Position numbers and translations under genes: made by a program. This document shows, piece after piece, positions 49,985 to 57,208 of a DNA stretch of 64,000 nucleotides. The stretch is from Massilia timonae CCUG 45783 (lineage in GTDB: Bacteria; Pseudomonadota; Gammaproteobacteria; Burkholderiales; Burkholderiaceae_D), in assembly GCF_000315425.1 (NCBI RefSeq), contig NZ_JH992923.1:890750-954749 (forward strand), given 5' to 3'. Under the pieces are notes generated by a model. It was not told the origin of the DNA. It made no database searches and saw only the letters and a list, made by a program, of their open reading frames with translations. Position 1 is the stretch's first letter. Each line of letters starts with the position of its first letter.

Positions 49985-50370
49985 TGGGCGGTGCAGGCGT
50001 CGCGTGAGCGCGGCGCCAAACGGCGCTTCGGCCGCATCATGATACTGATAACTTTGCCAATTATAATATCTGGCGTCGAATATGCTAATGCCGAATTAAT
50101 ATAAAAAATATTAAAAGAAATCTGCGCATGGCTTATAGCTTTTATCAAGATATCCCGTGAAAAATACCACTTCGCCTTGTTATTTGAATCGGCGGGGCGG
50201 GGCGATTCGCCGATCTTGTCGAAATGAATTTAATGAGGCAAGGTAAAACCATGCTCGACAGTGATAAATATTTATTGCTCATGCATGGTTTGATATTGAT
50301 CACGCCAGACTGATCGCAAAAAAATAGAATTTGAATGTCAATTCAATTCATGCGGAGGCGTGGTCATAAC
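49985..50370. other. AT-rich leader of the exopolysaccharide operon
   Basis: About 390 bases with no supported gene and strikingly low GC compared with the rest of the window (for example around 50080-50120 and 50220-50330). It includes TATAAT near 50065 and the concentric palindrome at 50246-50291. It probably contains the promoter and regulatory sites of the operon that starts at 50371. Confidence 0.6.
50246..50291. promoter_or_regulatory. concentric palindrome upstream of the exopolysaccharide operon
   Basis: Outer arms AAACCATGC (50246-50254) and GCATGGTTT (50283-50291) are perfect and enclose a perfect 12-bp palindrome ATAAATATTTAT (50264-50275) whose centre is one base from the centre of the outer arms. 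It ends 79 bases before the first ATG. It could be a two-dimer operator or a leader hairpin. Confidence 0.5.
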
Positions 50371-51603
50371 ATGGGCAATAAAAACACCACCGCTCATGCG
50401 ATTCCAGCTAGTTTCTGGCAAGAAGGTAATCCGCCCTTTGCATCCCATGCAGACAAACACATTGTTTCCAGTCGCTTCTACGAGAACGCCATTCCAGACT
50501 TCGCGGACGCGGCCCTCGAGCGCCTCTACGCAAATATCTATTGCACCCTGACCCGGATCGGCATTTACGAGCGGCTTGACGCCATCCACACCTTCGTCGC
50601 CGCCGACGAGCATGACATCGTCCTGCTGATTCTGTTCCGGATCGATCGCGACACGGTCCACATCGTCAACCAGCAGGTCGCCCTGAGCGAGGGCGACCTC
50701 GCTTATTTCGCCGTCAACGTGTTTTCCCGCTATCCGGCGGCGCGGCGCATCGAGGCCTACGCGCTCGACACGTTCATCGATGCGTCCACCTTCGCCTACC
50801 CCGTCCAGGTCCTGCCCCAGCTACAGGAAAACGTGGTCGATCTTCCGCCCAGCGCGGACGCCTATATGCAGCAGTTGGGCAAGAGTACCAGGGAGCTGAT
50901 GCGGCGCAGCATGCGCAAGTGCGCAGCGCAGTTTCCATCCTGCCGTTTCGAGGTGCTGTCCACGCAGCAGATCACCCCGCGCCATGTGCGCGAACTGGTC
51001 CACCTGACCGACCAGCGGATGGATGCGCGCCATGCCGAACCGTATGTCGTGAATACCGAGATCGACCGCATGCTAAAGCTGGCGCGCAGCTACGGCTACC
51101 TTGGCATCATGCTGATCGAAGAAAGAATCGTGGCGGCCACCCTCTATTTCAGGGTCGGGACGCGCCACTTCCTGCACCTGGTCGGCCACGACCCTCGTTT
51201 CGATGCCTACCGGCTGGGCCGCCAGGTCAACCTGCATACCATCTTCCACGCCATCGCCACCGGCGGCCGCGAACTATGGATGATGGGGGGCCATGACGGC
51301 TGGAAGTCCCATTTCCTGGCGCGGCCCAAGACGCTGCGCAGCGTGACGATCTACCGCTCCCGGGCTGCGGCGCTCGTCTGTTGTCGCACCTTGTTGCGCA
51401 ACGCAGCGCGTTCCCGGTTGCATCAGCTCCGGCTTCGCGTGGGCGAGGTGCGGGCGCGCGACGGCGCGGGCAGCCGGCTCCTCGGCCATACGCTCGCCGC
51501 GCTGCGCCACGCCAGAAAGGGCCTGCGGCACCTGCGCTTCATGTCGGCGGGGCGAGTCGGCAAGCCGGGCTTCCAGCGCGATGGGGGCGACACGGATGCC
51601 TGA
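50371..51603 (+). CDS. FemAB-like GNAT acyltransferase (polysaccharide cluster, first gene)
   Basis: A 410-residue protein of the FemAB-type double-GNAT fold (Acetyltransf_6 type). Recognisable parts are DLPPSADAYMQQLGKSTRELMRRSM (helix typical before the second GNAT domain), IMLIEERIVAATLYFRVG, and HFLHLVGHDPRFDAYRLGRQVNLHTIFHAIATGGRELWMMGGHDGWKSHF. Related enzymes add acyl or aminoacyl groups to sugars or peptides. The C-terminal ~70 residues are Arg-rich. The start at 50371 is preceded by GGAGG at 50354-50358; in-frame ATGs at 50335 and 50350 lack a site. It appears to be first gene of the operon and is followed by a second related acyltransferase. Confidence 0.78.
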   Translation: MGNKNTTAHAIPASFWQEGNPPFASHADKHIVSSRFYENAIPDFADAALERLYANIYCTLTRIGIYERLDAIHTFVAADEHDIVLLILFRIDRDTVHIVNQQVALSEGDLAYFAVNVFSRYPAARRIEAYALDTFIDASTFAYPVQVLPQLQENVVDLPPSADAYMQQLGKSTRELMRRSMRKCAAQFPSCRFEVLSTQQITPRHVRELVHLTDQRMDARHAEPYVVNTEIDRMLKLARSYGYLGIMLIEERIVAATLYFRVGTRHFLHLVGHDPRFDAYRLGRQVNLHTIFHAIATGGRELWMMGGHDGWKSHFLARPKTLRSVTIYRSRAAALVCCRTLLRNAARSRLHQLRLRVGEVRARDGAGSRLLGHTLAALRHARKGLRHLRFMSAGRVGKPGFQRDGGDTDA

Positions 51604-51670
51604 CGGCCCGCGGGGCATGAGGACGGGCGCGCTGTGGCCCGGCTTCGTTTCAAAACCACATGGTGGAACA

Positions 51671-52723
51671 ATGAATGATCGACTCGACGATCGACTCGAC
51701 CTGACAAGTGGCGCGGCGCGGCAAGAAACGCTGATCGTCAGACGGCCCTTTCCGCCGTCCCTGCGCGCGCTGCTCGAGAAGTGCCACGAGAACGTGTTCT
51801 GCACGGAGGCGCGCTGCGCGGCGTTCCCGGCCGACGCCGAGGTGGCGTGCTATGTCGCGCTGCGCGACGGCGCTCCGGTCACGGCCGTGCTGTACCGCCG
51901 CGAAGGGGGCGCGATCACGGTCTTGAACGAGCTGTTCGCCATCGAGGGCGGACAGCTCGAACAGATGGTGCGCTGCCTGCTCGCGCGGCACGAGGGCGTC
52001 CGCCTGATTCATTTCCCGGCGGTGCAGGCGCAACCCTCGCCCATGCCGTTTCCGTGCCAGCGCTATGGCGCCACCGAAGACCTGGTGATCTCGCTGCAGG
52101 GCACGCCCGACGCCTATCTTGCCAGCCTCGGGCCGAATACCCGCGCGGCGATCCGGCGCGCCCAGCGGATGGTCGCGCAGCAGGCGCCGGACCTGGCGTT
52201 TACCTTCCATGGCCCCGACACCATCGAGCACGCCGATCTGGCCGCCCTGGTCGGGCTCAACTGCCTGCGCCTGTCGCGCAAGGGACAATCCCCGAGCCAC
52301 ACCGCGGACTCGCTGGCCATGCTGGAGAGCATGCTCGGCGCGTATGGATGCGTCCTGTTCGCCCGAAGCGGCGGGCGTATCCGCGCCGGGGTGGCGTGTA
52401 CCCATGTGGGCCGGCATGCCTACATGCACGTGATCGCGCACGATCCCGGCTTCGACCAGGCCCGGCTCGGCCTGCTGTGCTGCTTCATGAGCATCTGCGA
52501 GTCGATCCGGCGCGGCATGCGCGAGTACCACCTGCTCTCCGGCCGCTATGACTACAAGCGCAGGCTGCTCGGGCAGCAGCGCGACTTCGACCGCATCGTC
52601 GTGTACCGCTCGCCGGCCGCGGTCATGGCGAGCCTGCCGACCTATGCCCGCACCCTGGCGCGCGGGCGGGGGCGCCAGGCCAAACAGCGCATTTCGTCCT
52701 GGAGGCGATCGTGGAAATCCTAG
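51671..52723 (+). CDS. second FemAB-like GNAT acyltransferase
   Basis: A 350-residue protein of the same fold as its upstream neighbour: SLQGTPDAYLASLGPNTRAAIRRAQR matches the linker helix, GCVLFARSGGRIRAGVACTHVG and AYMHVIAHDPGFDQARLGLLCCFMSICESIRRGMREYHLLSGRYDYKRRLL (key features: HDPGFDQARLG and LSGRYDYK) the C-terminal GNAT domain. The pair probably arose by duplication or forms a heterodimer. The start at 51671 has GGTGGAA five bases upstream; an alternative ATG at 51596 overlaps the previous stop. The last 13 bases overlap the next small gene. Confidence 0.78.
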   Translation: MNDRLDDRLDLTSGAARQETLIVRRPFPPSLRALLEKCHENVFCTEARCAAFPADAEVACYVALRDGAPVTAVLYRREGGAITVLNELFAIEGGQLEQMVRCLLARHEGVRLIHFPAVQAQPSPMPFPCQRYGATEDLVISLQGTPDAYLASLGPNTRAAIRRAQRMVAQQAPDLAFTFHGPDTIEHADLAALVGLNCLRLSRKGQSPSHTADSLAMLESMLGAYGCVLFARSGGRIRAGVACTHVGRHAYMHVIAHDPGFDQARLGLLCCFMSICESIRRGMREYHLLSGRYDYKRRLLGQQRDFDRIVVYRSPAAVMASLPTYARTLARGRGRQAKQRISSWRRSWKS

Positions 52724-52935
52724 ATGTCGGCCGGCCCCGGTCCGAACGCGAGCGCACCGGCCCACCCGAACAGCTGCCGTTGCTGTGGGAAGAGACCGAG
52801 GCTCCGGCTCCCGCGCAAGCCGCGCCGCGCGCGGCGAGCGAGCGCGATGCGGCCATGGAGCGCGAGACGCGGCGCGCCAAGACGGTGCTCCTGACCCTGC
52901 TCGGCGCGATCCTGCTGGCTTCCCATTTCCTTTAA
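52711..52935 (+). CDS. small tail-anchored membrane protein in the polysaccharide operon
   Basis: A 74-residue protein starting at GTG 52711, supported by GGAGG at 52701-52705. The first ~55 residues are hydrophilic and charged (RPRSERERTGPPEQLPLLWE; ERDAAMERETRRAK) and the C-terminus is one transmembrane helix (TVLLTLLGAILLASHFL), so it is a tail-anchored or N-in single-span protein. It overlaps the acyltransferase gene by 13 bases and lies 33 bases before the first glycosyltransferase. No family is recognised; it may tether an enzyme of the pathway to the membrane. Confidence 0.72.
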   Translation: MEILDVGRPRSERERTGPPEQLPLLWEETEAPAPAQAAPRAASERDAAMERETRRAKTVLLTLLGAILLASHFL

Positions 52936-52968
52936 AACAAGGGCGCACACACGCCTGGAGCGACAGCC

Positions 52969-54093
52969 ATGAACCATGAAAAGAAAATCGTGATGCTCGG
53001 AACCCATGTCGACGGCTGCGGCGGCATCGCATCGGTCATCGCGGTGTACCGGGCCGCGGGGCTGCTCGCGCGGCGCGACATCGTCTACCTTCCGACACAT
53101 CGCACCGGGCCGGGGCGGGCCAAGGTCCACCTGTTCGCGCAGGCCCTGATGGCCCTGCTCCGCCACCTGGCCAGGGGCGAGGTCGCGCTGCTGCACATCC
53201 ACGTGGCCATCAACGCCAGCTTCTGGCGCAAGTACGTGTTCTTCCTGCTGGGTTACCTGTTCCGCGTGCCGGTCGCGCTGCACCTGCACGCGGGACGCTA
53301 TCCCGAGTACTACCGCACCGGGTGCGGCCCGCTGGCCCGCCTGCTGATGCGCTTCGCCTTCGACCGGGCGCGGGCCGTCGTCGTCGTCTCGAGCGAACTG
53401 CAGGCCTGGGTGCGCGCCGTTTCCTCCCAGCGCCGTGTCGTCGTCCTGCACAACCCGGTGCTGCTGCCGCAGCGCGACGGGGCGCAGGCGCCCGCGCGCG
53501 CGCCGGCGACGCTGGTCTTTCTTGGCCATCTCGAGGCGGGCAAGGGCTGCCACGACCTGCTGCGCGCGATGCGCACGATCGTCGCGTCCGTGCCGCAGGC
53601 GCGGCTGCTGCTGTGCGGCGACGGGCAGCGCGACGAGACGCGCGCGCTCGTCGCGACCCTTGGACTGCAGGCCAGCGTCGACCTGCCGGGCTGGGTCGAC
53701 GCACGCGAACGCGCGGCCCTGCTCGACACGGCAACCGTCTTCGTGCTGCCGTCGCACGCCGAGGGCTTGCCGATGAGCTTGCTGGAGGCGATGGCGCATG
53801 GCGCCCCGGTCGTCGCCACGGCGGTCGGCGGCATCCCGGAGGCGGTGCGCGATGGGGTGGACGGCGTGCTGGTCGCCCCCGGCGATCCCGGGGCGCTCGC
53901 CGCCGCGGTGCTCGGCCTGCTGGCCGATCCGGACGCCCGCATGCGCCTGGGCGCCGCCGGCCGCGAGCGGGTCCGGACGGAATTCTCCAGCACCCGGATG
54001 ATCGCCACGCTGGAAGACCTGTACGACAAACTCGCGGCACACGAGGCGCGCCGGCCTGGAAGGCCCGAGCGCTTCGACGAGAAAATCGGCTGA
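52969..54093 (+). CDS. glycosyltransferase family 4 (GT-B)
   Basis: A 374-residue GT4 enzyme. N-terminal Rossmann half begins IVMLGTHVDGCGGIASVIAVYRAAG. The C-terminal nucleotide-sugar half shows LVFLGHLEAGKGCHDLLRAM, LLLCGDGQRDETRALV and the EX7E segment VLPSHAEGLPMSLLEAMAHGAPVVATAVGGIPE. It is predicted to transfer a sugar to a lipid-linked intermediate at the cytoplasmic face of the membrane. It is the first of three GT4 genes in the operon. Confidence 0.92.
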   Translation: MNHEKKIVMLGTHVDGCGGIASVIAVYRAAGLLARRDIVYLPTHRTGPGRAKVHLFAQALMALLRHLARGEVALLHIHVAINASFWRKYVFFLLGYLFRVPVALHLHAGRYPEYYRTGCGPLARLLMRFAFDRARAVVVVSSELQAWVRAVSSQRRVVVLHNPVLLPQRDGAQAPARAPATLVFLGHLEAGKGCHDLLRAMRTIVASVPQARLLLCGDGQRDETRALVATLGLQASVDLPGWVDARERAALLDTATVFVLPSHAEGLPMSLLEAMAHGAPVVATAVGGIPEAVRDGVDGVLVAPGDPGALAAAVLGLLADPDARMRLGAAGRERVRTEFSSTRMIATLEDLYDKLAAHEARRPGRPERFDEKIG

Positions 54094-54121
54094 CCGGGCC
54101 GCGTCCGACCAGGGAGAATCC

Positions 54122-55147
54122 ATGAAGATTTGGTTCGATCTATCCAATTCGCCGCACATCAATATGTTCCGCACGATGATCCGCGACCTGCAGCGGTCCC
54201 ACGAGGTCATCGTCACCAGCCGGCCGCTGGCCAATACCGAAGACTTGCTGCGCATGCACCGCATCCCGCATACGACCGTGGGCGTGCACTATGGCCGCTC
54301 CCTGATCGGCAAGGCCTGCGGCTTCCCGATCCGGGTCGCGCAGCTGGTGCGCTTCCTGCGCCGGCGCGGGGTCGAGGTGGCGGTATCGCAGAGCTCTTTC
54401 CACTCGCCCGTCGTGGCCCGGCTGCTGGGCATCCGCTCGGTCTACCTGAACGACAACGAGCATGCGGCGGGCAACGTGCCGGCCTTTGCCTGCGCCGACC
54501 GGATCATGGTGCCAGAATTTCTGAGCGCCCGGAACCTCAGGCGCCAGGGCGCGCGCCTGGCCAAGGTCGAGCGCTATCCCGGCGTGAAGGAGGGGATCTA
54601 CCTGTGGGAGTATGCGCAGCGCCGCGCGCCGCCGCCCAGATCGCCCCATCCGCAGGCGCCGCCGCGCATCTTCGTCCGCCCCGAGCCCTGGACGGCACAG
54701 TATTACCGGGGGCCGCGCAATTTCCTGGACGATGTCATCGGCGCGCTGCAGCACCGGGCCAGCGTCACGGTGCTGCCGCGCTCCCGCGAGCAGTACCAGC
54801 ACTATGCCGGCGCGGCGTTCAAGGCTTGCCGCACCCTGTCCGGCGTGATCGACATCGACGCCATCGCTGGCGACTGCGACCTGTTCATCGGCGCGGGCGG
54901 CACCATGACGCGCGAGATGGCCGTGCTGGGCGTGCCCACCATCTCGGTCTACCAGGACGCGCTGCTCGACGTCGACCGCTACCTGATCGCCGAAGGCGCC
55001 TGCGCCCACCTGCCTGCGCTCACCGCGCAGGACGCCCTGGATTACCTGGCCTCGCGCGAGCGGGCCGGTCCCAACGCCGGCCTGCTCGCCAAGGGGCGCG
55101 CCGCCTACGACATGATCAAGCACGAGGTGACCCATGCACACGCCTGA
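54122..55147 (+). CDS. DUF354 family GT-B-like protein
   Basis: A 341-residue protein of the DUF354 family, relatives of UDP-GlcNAc 2-epimerase and GT-B glycosyltransferases. Key segments are MKIWFDLSNSPHINMFRTMI at the start, SQSSFHSPVVARLLGIRSVYLNDNEHA, FIGAGGTMTREMAVLGVPTISVYQD and an active-site-like PRSREQ segment. The enzymatic activity of DUF354 is not established in general; epimerase or glycosyl transfer are both possible. Its last 14 bases overlap the start of the Gfo/Idh/MocA gene, showing operon coupling. Confidence 0.85.
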   Translation: MKIWFDLSNSPHINMFRTMIRDLQRSHEVIVTSRPLANTEDLLRMHRIPHTTVGVHYGRSLIGKACGFPIRVAQLVRFLRRRGVEVAVSQSSFHSPVVARLLGIRSVYLNDNEHAAGNVPAFACADRIMVPEFLSARNLRRQGARLAKVERYPGVKEGIYLWEYAQRRAPPPRSPHPQAPPRIFVRPEPWTAQYYRGPRNFLDDVIGALQHRASVTVLPRSREQYQHYAGAAFKACRTLSGVIDIDAIAGDCDLFIGAGGTMTREMAVLGVPTISVYQDALLDVDRYLIAEGACAHLPALTAQDALDYLASRERAGPNAGLLAKGRAAYDMIKHEVTHAHA

Positions 55148-56315
55148 CACGCCCCCCATCCGCATCGCCATCGCCGGCCTGGGCAAGATGGGCCTGTCGC
55201 ACCAGGCCATCGTCAACGCCCATCCCGACCTGGAGCTGGTCGCCGTCTGCGATCCCGCCACCTGGCTGCTGGACATCATCGGCCGCTACACCGGGGTGGC
55301 CACCTACAGCGACTACGCGCGCATGCTCGAGCGCGAGCGCCTCGATGCGGTGCTGGTCGCCACGCCCTCGCGGCTGCACGCGCGGATGGTGCGCGCGGCG
55401 CTCGAGCACGGCCTCGACGTGTTCTGCGAAAAGCCGTTCTGCCTGGACGTCGAGGAAGGCGCGCGCCTGGTGGCGCTGGCCGCCGCGCGCGGCGCGGTGA
55501 CCCAGGTCGGTTACCACAACCGCTTCCTGGGCACTTTCGAAGAGGTCCGGCGCCTGCTCGACGTCGACGCGATCGGGCGCGTGCATCACGCGCGCGTCGA
55601 CTGCTATGGCCCGGTGGTGCTGCGCCCGAAGGGAGCGACCTGGCGCAGCAGCCGCAACGAGGGCGGCGGCTGCCTGTACGACTACGCCTGCCACGGCATC
55701 GACCTGCTCAATTTCACGGTGGGCGCGCCGACCGGCGTATCGGGCTCGATCCTGAGCAGCGTATTTTCCGCGTCGGCCGACGACGAGGTGTATGCCAACC
55801 TGTCTTACGCCGACGGCAAGACCGCGCAGCTGTCCGCCAACTGGAGCGACGACAGCCACCGCAAGATGTCGACCACGCTCGTGCTGTGGGGCACCAACGG
55901 CAAGATCGAGGCCAGCCGCCAGGAGCTGCACATCCACCTGCGCACGCCGGTGGCGGCCCGTCCCGACCTGGCGGCAGGCTGGAACGTCCGCTATACCACC
56001 GAGCTGACCAGGCCGGTGTGGTTCTACCTGCGCGGCGAGGAGTATTCGGCGCAGATCGATTATTTCGCCGAATCGATACGGCAGCGCCGGGTCGACAGCC
56101 ACTGCAGCCTGGCCGCGGGCCTGGCCACCGACCTGGTGGCCGACATGATCCGGCGCGACGCCGCCGGCGCGGTCGGCGCCGGGGCCGGCGCCGGGGCAGG
56201 CGCCGGCGCCGACCTGGCGCTCGCGCGCGGCGTCCCGGGGCGCTGGGGAAGGCTGCGCGACGCGATTCTGAGCTCGCCCGAGACGATCATGAAGGCATTG
56301 AAAGGGAGCCCCTGA
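55134..56315 (+). CDS. Gfo/Idh/MocA family sugar dehydrogenase
   Basis: A 393-residue cytosolic NAD(P)-dependent oxidoreductase. Its dinucleotide motif is IAIAGLGKMGLSHQAIVN (residues 10-27), the catalytic Lys motif FCEKPFCLDVEEGARL, and GGGCLYDYACHGIDLLNF the catalytic-domain signature. Unlike the copy at 41398 it has no export signal, in keeping with nucleotide-sugar synthesis. A low-complexity (GA)n insert near residues 346-358 precedes the last ~35 residues. It overlaps its neighbours at both ends (14 bases upstream, TGATG downstream). It probably oxidises a sugar C3 or C4 hydroxyl in precursor synthesis. Confidence 0.9.
   Translation: MHTPDTPPIRIAIAGLGKMGLSHQAIVNAHPDLELVAVCDPATWLLDIIGRYTGVATYSDYARMLERERLDAVLVATPSRLHARMVRAALEHGLDVFCEKPFCLDVEEGARLVALAAARGAVTQVGYHNRFLGTFEEVRRLLDVDAIGRVHHARVDCYGPVVLRPKGATWRSSRNEGGGCLYDYACHGIDLLNFTVGAPTGVSGSILSSVFSASADDEVYANLSYADGKTAQLSANWSDDSHRKMSTTLVLWGTNGKIEASRQELHIHLRTPVAARPDLAAGWNVRYTTELTRPVWFYLRGEEYSAQIDYFAESIRQRRVDSHCSLAAGLATDLVADMIRRDAAGAVGAGAGAGAGAGADLALARGVPGRWGRLRDAILSSPETIMKALKGSP
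56175..56210 (+). repeat. three 12-bp tandem units in the sugar dehydrogenase gene
   Basis: GGCGCCGGGGCC, GGCGCCGGGGCA and GGCGCCGGCGCC follow each other and encode repeated Gly-Ala. The repeat is in frame (four codons per unit), so changes in copy number would lengthen or shorten the linker without a frameshift. Confidence 0.8.
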
Positions 56316-57208
56316 TGGACCGTATTCTATTTGGAGACAACCAGTTCTTCGGCATCAACCACATGTCGGACGAGCATGCGCGGGCCCAGAGCATGCAGTT
56401 CCAGAGCAACGAGGCCATCCTGGCGATGCTCGATGGCGTCCTGGAAGAGGGCATCGAGGTGCTGATGTGCACCACCCACGAGCGGGTCGCGGCGATCTGC
56501 GAGGCCATCCGCGCGCAGCCGGCGCGCTACCGCCAGCTGAAGATCTATCCCTGCATGCCTTACGCGCACAAGTATGCCAACGCCGTGTCCGAACTGGGCA
56601 TCATCGAGGCGGTCCGCAAGTTCCTGCCGGATGAGTCGCCGCTGACGGCGGCGGTCAAGAGCGGCATCGCGGTGGCGCGGCGCGACGTCGACGCCCTGAT
56701 CCGGCGTCTCATCGACGCCGAAATGAAGATGTTCGCGGCGATCCCGACCCCGGTCGTCTTCCTGCAGAACGTGGTCACCGACCTGGCGCTGGGCCTCGGC
56801 TTCCACGACGCGCTGCGCACCTTCCACGACCATGCGCGCGAGCGCTACGGGGCCGAACCGGGTTTCATCACCATGAACCTTCCCCGGCTGCTCGAAGCGC
56901 TCGACGCCGTGGGCATCGACAACCCGATCGTCTGCGCCAACGTCAACAAGATCGGCTTCCGGATGTGCGGCGGCCTGCCGGCCTACGAGGAAACGGTCGC
57001 GTCGCGCAAGTTCCGCGCGGTGGCGATGTCGGTGTTCGCTTCCGGCGCGATCCCGGCCGAGGAAGCGATCGAGTACGTCTGCGGCCAGCCGCGCATCGAG
57101 TCGATCGTGTTCGGCGCCTCCAGCCTGGGCAAGGTGCGCAATACCAAGTACCTGATCGACCACTACACGGCGCTGGGAAGGGGCGAGCCATGCAGTGGGC
57201 GCGTATGA
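56315..57208 (+). CDS. aldo/keto-reductase-like TIM-barrel protein of unknown function
   Basis: A 297-residue protein beginning MDRILFGDNQFFGINHMSDE. It alternates hydrophobic strands and helices as in a TIM barrel, with EVLMCTTHERVAAICEAI and PTPVVFLQNVVTDLAL, and ends with ESIVFGASSLGKVRNTKYLI. That end resembles the cofactor-phosphate loop of aldo/keto reductases (VxGASS). The usual Asp-Tyr-Lys-His tetrad cannot be placed with certainty, so activity is open. AAAGGGAG precedes the start, whose ATG overlaps the previous stop (TGATG). Operon context suggests it acts on a sugar intermediate together with the Gfo/Idh/MocA enzyme. Confidence 0.7.
   Translation: MDRILFGDNQFFGINHMSDEHARAQSMQFQSNEAILAMLDGVLEEGIEVLMCTTHERVAAICEAIRAQPARYRQLKIYPCMPYAHKYANAVSELGIIEAVRKFLPDESPLTAAVKSGIAVARRDVDALIRRLIDAEMKMFAAIPTPVVFLQNVVTDLALGLGFHDALRTFHDHARERYGAEPGFITMNLPRLLEALDAVGIDNPIVCANVNKIGFRMCGGLPAYEETVASRKFRAVAMSVFASGAIPAEEAIEYVCGQPRIESIVFGASSLGKVRNTKYLIDHYTALGRGEPCSGRV

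Noticed and set aside
55886-56314. N-terminal extension of the AKR-like protein into the dehydrogenase gene
   Set aside because: The extension is out-of-frame translation of the upstream gene; a good ribosome site precedes the ATG at 56315.
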